DNA of 29,912 nucleotides from an uncultured Bacilli bacterium. Its GTDB lineage: Bacteria; Bacillota_I; Bacilli_A; RF39; UBA660. The notes under the pieces are model-generated. The model saw only the letters and a list, made by a program, of their open reading frames with translations. It ran no database searches and was not told where the DNA came from. The translations under genes were made by a program, and so were the position numbers. How positions within the stretch are numbered: position 1 is the first letter of the stretch; every line of letters begins with the position of its first letter. The stretch is taken from positions 1 to 29,912 of the forward strand of contig CALVJU010000015.1 of assembly GCA_944332375.1 (NCBI GenBank), in the 5' to 3' direction. Shown piece by piece: positions 8,336-16,143 of the stretch.

Positions 8336-9428
8336 GATTTAAATGTAATGTTGCTTCTTCTGTATTTCCATTACGAATATATTTAATCGTTACAGTATCT
8401 CCTACTTGGTGTTTATATAACAAGTATCTAAAGTGACTTGTACTTTTTACAGTTTCTCCATCCATTTCTGTAATAATATCCCCTTTTTGTAATCCTGCTT
8501 CACTCGCCGGAGTACCATTAGAAACACTAACTACAACAACACCTTGATCAATATCATCATCAACCATAATTCCATTACGATAAAGTAAATATGAATTTGA
8601 TAAATCAGTAAATTCAACACCAAGTCGTGGTCTTACAATTGTTTGCCCTTGTTCTAATGCTTCTAATTCTGACTGTACCATTTCTGATGGAATTGCAAAT
8701 CCCATTCCTTCGATCTCATCTTCTACCAACTTCAAAGAATTGACTCCAATGACTTCTCCGTTTACATTACAAAGAGGTCCACCACTATTTCCAGGATTCA
8801 TTGCAGCATCTGTTTGCAATACTTCCATAACAAAGCCACCAGTAGATGTATCTACTGTTACTAGACGATTTTTACCTGAAAGAATTCCTTTCGTAACAGT
8901 ACCTTTATATTCATTTCCAAGTGGAGTACCAACTGTAAATACGGTATCTCCAACCTCAATATCTTCACTATTCGCAAAAGTTGCTACATCCATGACAGCA
9001 CTTTCGTCAATGGACAAAACAGCTAAATCAGATAGTTCGTCACTTCCCAATAAAGTTGCTTCTACACTTTCATCATTGTTATTTACAACTCGAATTTCCG
9101 TTGCACCATCTATAACATGATGATTAGTAAGAACAAATCCTCTTCCATCTTCTTTCTTGTAAACAAAGCCAGATCCTTGAGAGACTTGTTGTCCATTTTG
9201 ATAACTTTCTATAACTACTACTGCATCTTTTATTTTATTAATAGAATCTTTAATTGTATTTGTTTCTTCAATCGTGACATCTTGTACAGTACGATTAACT
9301 ACTTCTGTAGTGCCTGGCACATATCTGAATACCAAAATAGTACCAACGATACCAACAGAGATTGCTAAAATAATCGATATGAGATAAATTACTTTTTGTT
9401 TTGTATTACTTTTCATATAGCTTTTCAT
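8322..9428 (-). CDS. htrA: HtrA/DegP-type membrane-anchored serine protease
   Basis: Surface quality-control protease of the trypsin-like HtrA family. It has one N-terminal membrane anchor (about residues 12-34), a protease domain with the triad H104 (TNHHVI), D134 (ELSDLAVL) and S215 (GNSGGPL), and one C-terminal PDZ domain (about 270-360). The length (368) matches YkdA/YvtA-like anchored HtrAs of Gram-positives. AGGAGG lies only 2 bases before this ATG; an ATG four codons in would be 14 bases away, so the exact start is unsettled. The AGGAGG overlaps the stop codon of the Abi_2-like gene upstream, so the two are probably cotranscribed. Confidence 0.9.
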   Translation of the reverse strand: MKSYMKSNTKQKVIYLISIILAISVGIVGTILVFRYVPGTTEVVNRTVQDVTIEETNTIKDSINKIKDAVVVIESYQNGQQVSQGSGFVYKKEDGRGFVLTNHHVIDGATEIRVVNNNDESVEATLLGSDELSDLAVLSIDESAVMDVATFANSEDIEVGDTVFTVGTPLGNEYKGTVTKGILSGKNRLVTVDTSTGGFVMEVLQTDAAMNPGNSGGPLCNVNGEVIGVNSLKLVEDEIEGMGFAIPSEMVQSELEALEQGQTIVRPRLGVEFTDLSNSYLLYRNGIMVDDDIDQGVVVVSVSNGTPASEAGLQKGDIITEMDGETVKSTSHFRYLLYKHQVGDTVTIKYIRNGNTEEATLHLNQEAS

Positions 9429-9436
9429 AGCCTCCT

Positions 9437-10369
9437 CTAATCTAACGACTCAATTTCACGCCAATTATCTGGAAATCCAATTTTATTTAATATGGTATTT
9501 AATGGAACAACATTGACAATTCCATCCAAACGATCAATTTCATAACCAAGCTCATTCATCATGTCTGCGAATTCCTCTGTTGTAAGCATATATTTCATAA
9601 TGATAATCAGAGCAAATAGGTCATTTTTTCCATAGATGTATTCATCATCTGTCTTATCAATATGAAGTGCATAATGATATTTATTATCTGGAATAGAACG
9701 TTGTGTACGATGATCATACAAGATATCTTCATGTGCACATAGATTTCTAAAATTAGAAAGAAGTGCTAAAAAAATACTCAGTGTTTCCGTATCAACATGA
9801 TAAAAATCAGCAATCACTAATTGATCTTCATACTTTAAGATAGAATACAATTCTGAAACAATTCCAAATGACAATACTTTCACCAAGATCCACATTGGAA
9901 TATATCCATAATTTAACAGATAGTGAGAAGTTGCAGCATGCTGCTTTCCGTTAATTCGGATCTGACGTTTCATTTTTGATAAAATATCATGTACTTGTCT
10001 TGTTTTCATAGAATCTTGTGTAAAGTTATTTGGATTTAAGTATTCTTTATCCTTATAACCATATTTTCTAGATAATTGATAACTAATAATTGATTTAATG
10101 TTATTTTCTATGATGAGCAGATATTTAAACATTAAATTTCTAAGACTACGATCAAATGTAAAAGTCGCATACAACTCTTCAAAAGTAGTACCCGTAATAA
10201 ATTGATCAGTTTTATTTTTTCTAGAAAATAAATGACGATATCCATTTAAAAAAAAGTAATTTTCCCTAAACAGAATCGTTTTTGCTTTATCATAATCACG
10301 AATAACCAAACCACGCTCTTCTAAGATAGCAAGTTGTTCGTCCAGGGTCTTAAATATCTTGCTCCTCAT
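9437..10369 (-). CDS. Abi_2 (AbiD/AbiF)-like protein with HEPN motif
   Basis: A 310-residue protein resembling the Abi_2 family, which includes lactococcal abortive-infection proteins AbiD and AbiF. Visible marks are the N-terminal LDEQLAILEERGLVI, YFFLNGYRHLF (about 38-48), TFDRSLRNL (about 71-79), and a late RNLCAHE (R208, H213), an R-x4-H motif as found in HEPN RNases. The start is ATG 10367-10369 because AGGTGAG sits at the right distance and TATAAT lies just upstream; an in-frame extension to 10453 would cross that promoter. Its stop overlaps the htrA ribosome binding site. Phage defence is inferred from the family; chromosomal copies may do something else. Confidence 0.78.
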   Translation of the reverse strand: MRSKIFKTLDEQLAILEERGLVIRDYDKAKTILFRENYFFLNGYRHLFSRKNKTDQFITGTTFEELYATFTFDRSLRNLMFKYLLIIENNIKSIISYQLSRKYGYKDKEYLNPNNFTQDSMKTRQVHDILSKMKRQIRINGKQHAATSHYLLNYGYIPMWILVKVLSFGIVSELYSILKYEDQLVIADFYHVDTETLSIFLALLSNFRNLCAHEDILYDHRTQRSIPDNKYHYALHIDKTDDEYIYGKNDLFALIIIMKYMLTTEEFADMMNELGYEIDRLDGIVNVVPLNTILNKIGFPDNWREIESLD

Positions 10370-10435
10370 ACTCTCACCTAGGATCATTATATCACAAAAA
10401 ATGTGGTGAAATATGTTTTTTTTATGTTTTATTAT

Positions 10436-10457
10436 CAAAAGAGAAAATTTCATTTCT
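10436..10457 (-). terminator. weak terminator after the amidase gene
   Basis: A short hairpin (GAGAAAT with ATTTTCTC, one bulge) followed by TTTTG, directly at the amidase stop codon. Confidence 0.4.
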
Positions 10458-11115
10458 CGTAAAAATAAGAAATAATACTATTTGTTAAAATCTTCGCAAC
10501 TTTTTCCTGATAAGTTTCTTGCATTAATAAATAACGATCATTTGGGTTTGAAATATACCCTACTTCAACCAATACCCCTGGCTTTTTCAAGCGATGAAAT
10601 AAATACATGTCATTCTTTTCCTTTGCTTCTCTTGTCGTATATAGTTGTTGTTTTAAATCTGCTTGAATCAACTCAGCAATCTTTTTATTCTCTTTTACAC
10701 TGGAATCATAAAAAACTTGGGCCCCATGATAGGTAGTCGACGTATCTGCATTTAAATGAATCGATAAATATAAATCACAATCTGAGCGATTAATCATATT
10801 TCCACGTCGCGATAAATCACTTCTTTTTCGGTTAATTGTATATGGAACAGATAAATCATAATCTCCATCACGAGTAAGAAAAACAGTGGCACCCTTTTCT
10901 TTTAACTGTTTTTCTAATTTTTTTACAATACTTAAGTTAATATCTTTCTCATAAATATTCTTATAAAGAGCTCCACTATCAGGACCGCCATGTCCGGCAT
11001 CTAAAAAAATAGTTTTCTGATATAATGGTTCTTTTACTGTTTTCGCGCTGACAAAAGTAAACAGACAAATTAAAAAGAAAAAAGAAAAAAAACTATATAA
11101 TTTATATTTTTTCAA
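10450..11115 (-). CDS. CwlD-like N-acetylmuramoyl-L-alanine amidase
   Basis: A zinc amidase (Amidase_3) that cuts the bond between MurNAc and L-Ala in peptidoglycan. It has an N-terminal signal or anchor (FFSFFFLICLFTF, about 9-22), then the catalytic domain with H42 (DAGHGG), E56 (IYEKDIN), H120 (SIHLNAD) and E194 (VEVGY). A single catalytic domain of 221 residues with no binding repeats is the CwlD architecture; CwlD makes muramic lactam in spore cortex, but without other sporulation genes in view the role here may be vegetative. The start is TTG at 11113-11115, supported by TAGGTGATG 5 bases before it. It ends in TGA. Confidence 0.88.
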   Translation of the reverse strand: MKKYKLYSFFSFFFLICLFTFVSAKTVKEPLYQKTIFLDAGHGGPDSGALYKNIYEKDINLSIVKKLEKQLKEKGATVFLTRDGDYDLSVPYTINRKRSDLSRRGNMINRSDCDLYLSIHLNADTSTTYHGAQVFYDSSVKENKKIAELIQADLKQQLYTTREAKEKNDMYLFHRLKKPGVLVEVGYISNPNDRYLLMQETYQEKVAKILTNSIISYFYEK

Positions 11116-11158
11116 AAGGCATCACCTAATAAAAACTATGTTAATTTTCTTAAATTAT

Positions 11159-11184
11159 CCAAAAAAAGGAGTATGAAACTCCTT
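11159..11184 (-). terminator. terminator of the seven-gene cluster
   Basis: AAGGAGT and ACTCCTT form a perfect 7-bp stem over a 5-base loop, followed by a T run on the minus strand. It lies just beyond the Alg13-GtrA fusion gene and marks the end of the cluster that starts at 16013. Confidence 0.85.
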
Positions 11185-11190
11185 CTAGTA

Positions 11191-12084
11191 CTAAGAAACT
11201 TTCTTCTTTTTCTGAAAAACAAATAATTTACTAAAGATATAATTTAGTATAATGACAACCACATTCATTACAACTTTAGCAAACATTTTATTTGTCAAAA
11301 GAATACTAACTAGTAAATACATACCAGCCATATCAATCACATAAGATAAGATACGCGCTCCGAAAAAAGAACTTACCTCTTTTACCAATTCTTTCCTTCC
11401 ATTTGTTTTACTTTCAAAAACAAATAATTTATTCGTAACATATGCGAAAATCACGGATAAAACCCAAGCGATTGTATTATTCACATAAGTATTTACTCCA
11501 AATAAGTCCATAATATAAAACGATAAAATATTTACTACTGTAGTAAGTACTCCAAATACTAAATAAAATATTACCTCTCGATATCGATTATACCAACTTG
11601 TATGTTGATCTTTCTCAATGTAATTTTCAATCATTTTCACGAAATTCTTATTGTTGGAACGATATTTTTGGGGATGAAAATTTTTTATTTTCTTGATAGC
11701 CTTTCCTAAATCATCTAAGTTTTCCACACCAATTAGATAACCATCTTTTTCAAATTCCGAAATAATTTGTAATTGATGATCATTGACATGTTCTTTATAC
11801 TTTTTTAAACGGGGAACAGCTATCATTTTTTTTCCAAGTTTTAAACAATCAATAATTGTTCCAACTCCACCATGCGTAATAATATAATCGGCTTGTTCTA
11901 TATAGTGATTAAAATCATCCATGGAAATAAAATCGAGTAATTTTAAATGCTTTGAATGATATTTTGTAACACCTGTTTGCACAACCACTTCGTCTTTGAT
12001 AGTACCTTTTTCAATTTCATGATCAATTGCTCTTAACAAGCGAGAAAAATCTTTATCATTCGTTCCTAATACAACAAAAACCAT
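11191..12084 (-). CDS. Alg13-like glycosyltransferase fused to GtrA
   Basis: A two-domain protein of 297 residues. Residues 1-150 resemble Alg13/PssE and the C-terminal half of MurG (GT28): start FVVLGTND, nucleotide-sugar motif THGGVGTIID (H71) and KEHVNDHQ near 97-104. Residues 169-297 are a GtrA-type domain with four membrane helices (about 171-192, 203-223, 236-262, 270-290) and the GtrA signature NKLFVF repeated as SKLFVF. GtrA proteins are thought to flip polyprenyl-phosphate-linked sugars. The ATG at 12082-12084 overlaps the upstream stop as TAATG, which indicates translational coupling with the Alg14-like partner. PssE-like proteins normally need that partner to work. The sugar is unknown. 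Confidence 0.82.
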   Translation of the reverse strand: MVFVVLGTNDKDFSRLLRAIDHEIEKGTIKDEVVVQTGVTKYHSKHLKLLDFISMDDFNHYIEQADYIITHGGVGTIIDCLKLGKKMIAVPRLKKYKEHVNDHQLQIISEFEKDGYLIGVENLDDLGKAIKKIKNFHPQKYRSNNKNFVKMIENYIEKDQHTSWYNRYREVIFYLVFGVLTTVVNILSFYIMDLFGVNTYVNNTIAWVLSVIFAYVTNKLFVFESKTNGRKELVKEVSSFFGARILSYVIDMAGMYLLVSILLTNKMFAKVVMNVVVIILNYIFSKLFVFQKKKKVS

Positions 12085-12554
12085 TAGTAAATCCAACCTC
12101 CGTATTTTGCCTTTTTATATAATTTCTGCATATCTTTCCACTGTACAACAAACAAATCAGAAATTGGATATAGTAATTTTCCGGTTGCTGTTTTTGTCTG
12201 AATGTTCGCAAATGTTTCAATATAAATGATTCTACTTCCCATAATTTTTCCAATACAACACATTGGACCTGCAGTATGCGTTCCCGTTGTGATAATATAA
12301 TCCGGATGAAATTTAAAATAAAAATATAAGCTTTTAAAACAGTTCGCTAGTAACTTAAACGGATAAGTAAGTAAATGAGATTTTGTCCCATAAATCAAAT
12401 AATTGATTCTACCTGGAAACTTCTCCTTTAAATCCTGATTCGATTTTGTTTTTTCTGTAATAATGTGATAGTCATATTTTGAAAACATACTTTGTAATTG
12501 CATCAATTCATTAAAATGTCCACCTGTTGACGATATAAATAATACTCTCTTCAT
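12084..12554 (-). CDS. Alg14/PssD-like glycosyltransferase subunit
   Basis: A 156-residue protein of the Alg14/PssD family, the membrane-associated acceptor-binding half of a split GT28-type glycosyltransferase. It starts with the family hallmark LFISSTGGH (about 5-13) after a short lead, has a hydrophobic helix near residues 63-75, and contains PDYIITTGTHTAGPMCCIGK, the usual TTGxxxxxP region. The start is ATG 12552-12554, chosen over an upstream in-frame ATG because GTTGGTG precedes it and the extension would run into the GT2 gene. The Alg13-like partner follows with a 1-base overlap. Bacterial pairs of this type add a sugar to undecaprenyl-linked intermediates in polysaccharide synthesis. 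Confidence 0.85.
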   Translation of the reverse strand: MKRVLFISSTGGHFNELMQLQSMFSKYDYHIITEKTKSNQDLKEKFPGRINYLIYGTKSHLLTYPFKLLANCFKSLYFYFKFHPDYIITTGTHTAGPMCCIGKIMGSRIIYIETFANIQTKTATGKLLYPISDLFVVQWKDMQKLYKKAKYGGWIY

Positions 12555-12576
12555 TTTTTCACCAACTTTTACTTTT

Positions 12577-13530
12577 TTATTTCTTATGACGGATACGATA
12601 TTCTTCAATAATAAAACGAGGTCTTTTTTTACTTTCCATATAAATTTTTCCTATATATTCTCCAATGATCCCAAGAGATAAGATTTGAATTCCTCCTAAG
12701 AACCATAAAGATATAATAATAGAACTCCATCCAACAATCGTATAGCCTAAAACATGTCTAACAATTGTATAAACAAACATAACAACACTAATCAGTGATA
12801 TCAAAAAACCTAATATTGTAATGAAACGAATTGGCTTTACACTAAATGAAGTAATTCCATCTAATGCAAAATTGATCATTTTTTTTAATGGATATTTACT
12901 TTCTCCGGCAAATCGTTTATTTCTTTCATATGGAACAACAGTACTAGAGTATCCAACCAAAGGAATCATTCCTCTTAGGAATAAATTTACTTCTTGAAAT
13001 TGTTCTAGACCATCCAGAGCTCGTTTACTCATCAAGCGATAATCTGCATGATTATATACGGATTCTACTCCCATAAAAGACATCAGTTTATAAAATAAGA
13101 TTGCTGTTGTTCTTTTAAAAAAAGAATCTTTTTTTCTAGAAGAACGCGCACCATATACAATATCATATCCTTCTTGATATTTTAAAATAAATTGTTCCAT
13201 CACATCGATATCATCTTGCAAGTCAGCATCCATGGATATCACCATATCGGCATCTTCTTTAACTGTCATCAATCCAGCCAATAATGCATTTTGATGTCCT
13301 CTATTTCGCGATAAACTAATTCCACCAAATAAAGTATCTTTTTCAACAAGAGAAGAGATGATTTCCCAAGTTTTATCTTTAGAGCCATCATTTACAAAAA
13401 CAACATGAGAATCTCCATGAATGAGTTTCTTTTTCCTTAATTCGTTCATTTTTTTCTTAATCCGTTTAGCTGTCTCTTTCAAGACTTCTTCTTCATTATA
13501 ACAAGGAATCACAACATACAACTTATTCAT
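12577..13530 (-). CDS. DPM1/GtrB-like family 2 glycosyltransferase
   Basis: A 317-residue polyprenyl-phosphate glycosyltransferase. Residues 1-225 form a GT-A fold with VIPCYNEEE (8-16), FVNDGSKD (45-52) and the metal-binding DADLQDD (D101, D103). Two C-terminal membrane helices follow (about 233-258 and 270-292), then a basic tail. This is the GtrB/YkcC/CsbB type that transfers a sugar from a UDP donor to undecaprenyl phosphate on the inner face of the membrane. The GtrA half encoded downstream is the expected flippase partner. The ATG at 13528-13530 has AGAGGGTG 6 bases before it; a GTG nine bases earlier sits on that site and is less likely. Confidence 0.9.
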   Translation of the reverse strand: MNKLYVVIPCYNEEEVLKETAKRIKKKMNELRKKKLIHGDSHVVFVNDGSKDKTWEIISSLVEKDTLFGGISLSRNRGHQNALLAGLMTVKEDADMVISMDADLQDDIDVMEQFILKYQEGYDIVYGARSSRKKDSFFKRTTAILFYKLMSFMGVESVYNHADYRLMSKRALDGLEQFQEVNLFLRGMIPLVGYSSTVVPYERNKRFAGESKYPLKKMINFALDGITSFSVKPIRFITILGFLISLISVVMFVYTIVRHVLGYTIVGWSSIIISLWFLGGIQILSLGIIGEYIGKIYMESKKRPRFIIEEYRIRHKK

Positions 13531-13548
13531 ACCTAACACCCTCTGTAC

Positions 13549-14229
13549 TTACATTATATCACAATCTATATCAGAAAATAGATTCCATGGTTTGGTTTTC
13601 GGAATTGGTAAAGAAAATGTGAGCTTTTCTTTTGTCGTAGGATGAATAAAAGTAATGGACTTTGCAAATAAAGCAATTTGTTCTCCTACTTTCGAATCTC
13701 TTCCATACTTTTGATCTCCATATAGTGGATAACCATGATAAGAAAATTGAACACGAATCTGATGAGATCTTCCTGTTTTTAGATGAATCAACACAAGACT
13801 CATTTGATCTTTATAAGAAAGTCGTCGGAAATCAAGAACAGCTTGTTTTCCACTAGGATCTACACGAACGATATTTTTCTTCTGATCTTTTATTAAATGA
13901 TCTTCTAAGTGACCAGAAGCTTCTATTTTCCCCATAACAACTGCTACATATTCTTTTTGAAACTGATGAGTTCTGACCTGTTCGCTTAAACGACTTGCCG
14001 CTTTAGAAGTTTTCGCAAATACCATAATTCCCCCAACAGGTCTATCTAAACGATGAACCAGTCCTAAATAAACATTTCCCGGTTTATGATACTTCCTTTT
14101 TAAATAGTCTTTTAACTGGTTTAATAAATCTGCATCTTTACTTTGATCTTCTTGAACAGGTACGTTAATCGGTTTTTCCACAACAAGAAGATGATTATCT
14201 TCATAGATTATTTTAATCTTTTGACTCAT
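13549..14229 (-). CDS. RluA-family pseudouridine synthase
   Basis: Converts uridine to pseudouridine in rRNA or tRNA; the exact target cannot be read from sequence. It has the RluA catalytic motif HRLDRPVGG (D62), then KEYVAVV and GRSHQIRVQF (the latter near 160). At about 226 residues it lacks the N-terminal S4 domain of RluC/RluD, so it is of the short RluA/TruC type. The start is uncertain: ATG at 14227-14229 is used here, but ATG 14236-14238 and GTG 14245-14247 are in frame. All overlap the end of the methyltransferase gene (stop at 14213), so translation is coupled. Confidence 0.87.
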   Translation of the reverse strand: MSQKIKIIYEDNHLLVVEKPINVPVQEDQSKDADLLNQLKDYLKRKYHKPGNVYLGLVHRLDRPVGGIMVFAKTSKAASRLSEQVRTHQFQKEYVAVVMGKIEASGHLEDHLIKDQKKNIVRVDPSGKQAVLDFRRLSYKDQMSLVLIHLKTGRSHQIRVQFSYHGYPLYGDQKYGRDSKVGEQIALFAKSITFIHPTTKEKLTFSLPIPKTKPWNLFSDIDCDIM

Positions 14230-15085
14230 ATCTTCCATAGATTCCACAAGGTAATATCAAATTGTTTTTTACAATAGGAAGTCCAATTTCCCCAGTTTCA
14301 ATTACTCCATCTGGATACTGTTTTAAAATTGTTGTTTTTAAAATGTTTTCTAGAACGGTACTACTAATCCCCGTTGTATAAGAATTAATTAATACAAAAA
14401 GAGGTTGATCAGACAATATTTTCATACAAGCTTCAATTAATATATAAATATTATCTTCAAATTTCCATACTTCTCCATTTGGTCCTCTTCCATAACTAGG
14501 GGGATCCATTACAATCGCATCATATTTTCTTCCTCTTCTTGCTTCTCTTTCCACAAACTTCAAGCAATCATCTACTATATAGCGAATATGATGATTCTCA
14601 AGTCCAGATAATTTTGCATTTTCTTTTGCCCACTGAACCATGCCTTTTGCCGCATCAACATGTACAACTTCTTCTGCACCAGCATAAGAACAGGCAACTG
14701 TTGCTCCTCCTGTATATGCGAATAAATTTAGTACTTTAATAGGGCGATTCGCACCTCTTATTTTTTGAATCATATAGTCCCAATTTACAGCTTGCTCTGG
14801 AAATAAACCAGTATGCTTAAAATTCGTAGGAGTTACTTTAAAAGTTAAATCTTTATAGTGAATGTTCCATTGGTCAGGTAACTTCTTATAAAACTTCCAT
14901 TCTCCTCCACCACGATGACTACGGAAATATCTTCCATCAACATGTTCCCATGCTTCTTGTTTATCTGTTTTCCATATTGCTTGAGGATCTGGTCTTCTTA
15001 AAACAATATCTCCCCATCGTTCTAATTTTTCTCCATTTCCTGCATCTAAACATGTATATTCTTTCCAATCATAACTAATTTTCAT
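14213..15085 (-). CDS. class I SAM methyltransferase, RlmI/RlmK-like
   Basis: A 290-residue AdoMet-dependent methyltransferase, probably acting on 23S rRNA. The SAM-binding motif NLFAYTGGATVA (120-131), the acidic residue after beta-2 (VVHVDAAKG, about 140-148) and the catalytic-loop motif DPPSYGRG (194-201) are those of the RlmI/RlmK-like family (PF10672 group). It has no N-terminal PUA domain, unlike RlmI. The start is ATG 15083-15085; its Shine-Dalgarno (TAGGTG) overlaps the stop codon of the small gene upstream. It pairs with the pseudouridine synthase gene, so the middle of this cluster is an RNA-modification unit. Confidence 0.85.
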   Translation of the reverse strand: MKISYDWKEYTCLDAGNGEKLERWGDIVLRRPDPQAIWKTDKQEAWEHVDGRYFRSHRGGGEWKFYKKLPDQWNIHYKDLTFKVTPTNFKHTGLFPEQAVNWDYMIQKIRGANRPIKVLNLFAYTGGATVACSYAGAEEVVHVDAAKGMVQWAKENAKLSGLENHHIRYIVDDCLKFVEREARRGRKYDAIVMDPPSYGRGPNGEVWKFEDNIYILIEACMKILSDQPLFVLINSYTTGISSTVLENILKTTILKQYPDGVIETGEIGLPIVKNNLILPCGIYGRYESKD

Positions 15086-15092
15086 ACAACAC

Positions 15093-15458
15093 CTACGCTT
15101 TCTGAAATTCTTTTTTTAATGCTTTCAAATTTTCTTTTATTGTAGAAACGGCAATTTCTCCTTTTAATGTATCGGGAATCTCGGTCTTTAAGGAATACTC
15201 CTCTAACAATTCCTTTTCCAACTGTTTGAGAGGAATTGCCATCATTTTTTCTTTCAACTGTTTCACATCATGCATCATAAATAAAAAATAACTTGCACAA
15301 ATAAATTCTGATCGTTCCCCTTTGTTTAATTCCATTAACTCATACGATTTATCAATCATATCAGAAAGTGCTTTTTCTTTTAATATTGCACTATTCTTAT
15401 CTTCATCATGGATTAAATATTCTTTTAATTCTGTTAAAATTTGTTCATTTTCTTCCAT
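15093..15458 (-). CDS. unknown 121-residue alpha-helical protein
   Basis: I do not recognise this protein. It is almost entirely predicted helix, rich in Glu, Lys and Leu, with heptad-like stretches at both ends (ILTELKEYL; IKENLKALKKEF) and one Cys in FICASYFLFMM near residue 58. It has no nucleotidyltransferase motif, so it is not the usual AbiEii toxin partner of the AbiEi-like protein encoded 12 bases upstream. ATG 15456-15458 is preferred over GTG 15467 because AGAGGTG then sits at the right distance. It may bind its neighbour, but that is inference from gene order only. Confidence 0.7.
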   Translation of the reverse strand: MEENEQILTELKEYLIHDEDKNSAILKEKALSDMIDKSYELMELNKGERSEFICASYFLFMMHDVKQLKEKMMAIPLKQLEKELLEEYSLKTEIPDTLKGEIAVSTIKENLKALKKEFQKA

Positions 15459-15470
15459 TATTTTCACCTC

Positions 15471-16013
15471 TTACAAAATTTCTGTCAAAATTACTTCTGT
15501 TAATTTCTTTTTACTCACAAATTGATCTAAATACCCCTTTAATTTTTTCATGTTGATTTTCTCAGGATGATGGTGATAATAGTCTCTAATTTCCTTGTAA
15601 TACTCTGGATCTAACTTTTTTCGATAACGAACAAGTTCAATCAACATACGCTCACGATCATAAATAGGAATCCAAGTGTTATTGATTTGTAACTTCGTAA
15701 CACCAATATCATAAATCGCCGGATCCATAAAGTATTGTTTAATTTGAACATCGACAATTCGCCAAGCTGGCTTTTTTGTGACAACAACATATTTTTCAGG
15801 TCTTTTGTCAGTCATTCCATAATAGTAAAAAGCACTTTCCAGAGTAAAGATGACTTTAGGATGTTTTATCATGAACGTTGACAGTTCAGTCACATTTCGA
15901 CGATTAGAATAAACTCCTTTTTCGATTTTAAACATAATTCTTTGATCTACAAGTCTTTCAATATCTTTATGGGCATACCCCTTTCTTTTTAAATCCGCAT
16001 ATTTATAAAGCAT
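15471..16013 (-). CDS. AbiEi-like protein (type IV antitoxin fold)
   Basis: A 180-residue protein resembling AbiEi, the transcriptional-repressor antitoxin of type IV systems. It has an N-terminal winged helix (about 1-40, ending EKGVYS), then the C-terminal domain with FYYYGMTDKRPEKYVVVTKK (about 62-81) and IPIYDRERMLIELVRYRKKLD (about 115-135), typical of the family. The start is ATG 16011-16013 with AAGGAGGGG before it. The usual partner, an AbiEii nucleotidyltransferase, is absent; instead it opens a cluster of RNA-modification and glycosyltransferase genes. It is either an orphan, a repurposed regulator of this cluster, or half of an unrecognised pair. Confidence 0.75.
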   Translation of the reverse strand: MLYKYADLKRKGYAHKDIERLVDQRIMFKIEKGVYSNRRNVTELSTFMIKHPKVIFTLESAFYYYGMTDKRPEKYVVVTKKPAWRIVDVQIKQYFMDPAIYDIGVTKLQINNTWIPIYDRERMLIELVRYRKKLDPEYYKEIRDYYHHHPEKINMKKLKGYLDQFVSKKKLTEVILTEIL

Positions 16014-16035
16014 ACCACCCCTCCTTTTCACTTCT

Positions 16036-16041
16036 ATTATA
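16036..16041 (-). promoter_or_regulatory. -10 box of the AbiEi-led cluster
   Basis: Minus-strand TATAAT preceded by TG-T (extended -10 like), 22 bases before the AbiEi-like start codon. The -35 is weak. No other clear promoter is seen before any gene down to 11191. Confidence 0.5.
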
Positions 16042-16083
16042 ACATATTTTTAAAATAAGTATAGGTTTACTTTTCGACAATAT

Positions 16084-16112
16084 TTGTATATGAAAAAGAA
16101 TCATGATATAAT
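16084..16112 (+). promoter_or_regulatory. tgt promoter
   Basis: TTGTAT (16084-16089) and TATAAT (16107-16112) with a 17-bp spacer. It lies inside the longest open frame of tgt and so helps decide the start codon. Confidence 0.75.
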
Positions 16113-16143
16113 AAATCAGATTGTGATAAGGGATGTGATTGAT

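Noticed and set aside
8740..9120. Plus-strand frame of 126 codons inside the htrA gene
   Set aside because: Antisense to a clear protease domain with intact catalytic residues and without a ribosome binding site.
10370..10453. N-terminal extension of the Abi_2-like protein
   Set aside because: The extension would cross a TATAAT box and a better ribosome binding site sits before ATG 10367-10369.
15093..16013. Canonical AbiE (type IV) toxin-antitoxin system
   Set aside because: The second gene has no nucleotidyltransferase motif and is far too short for AbiEii.
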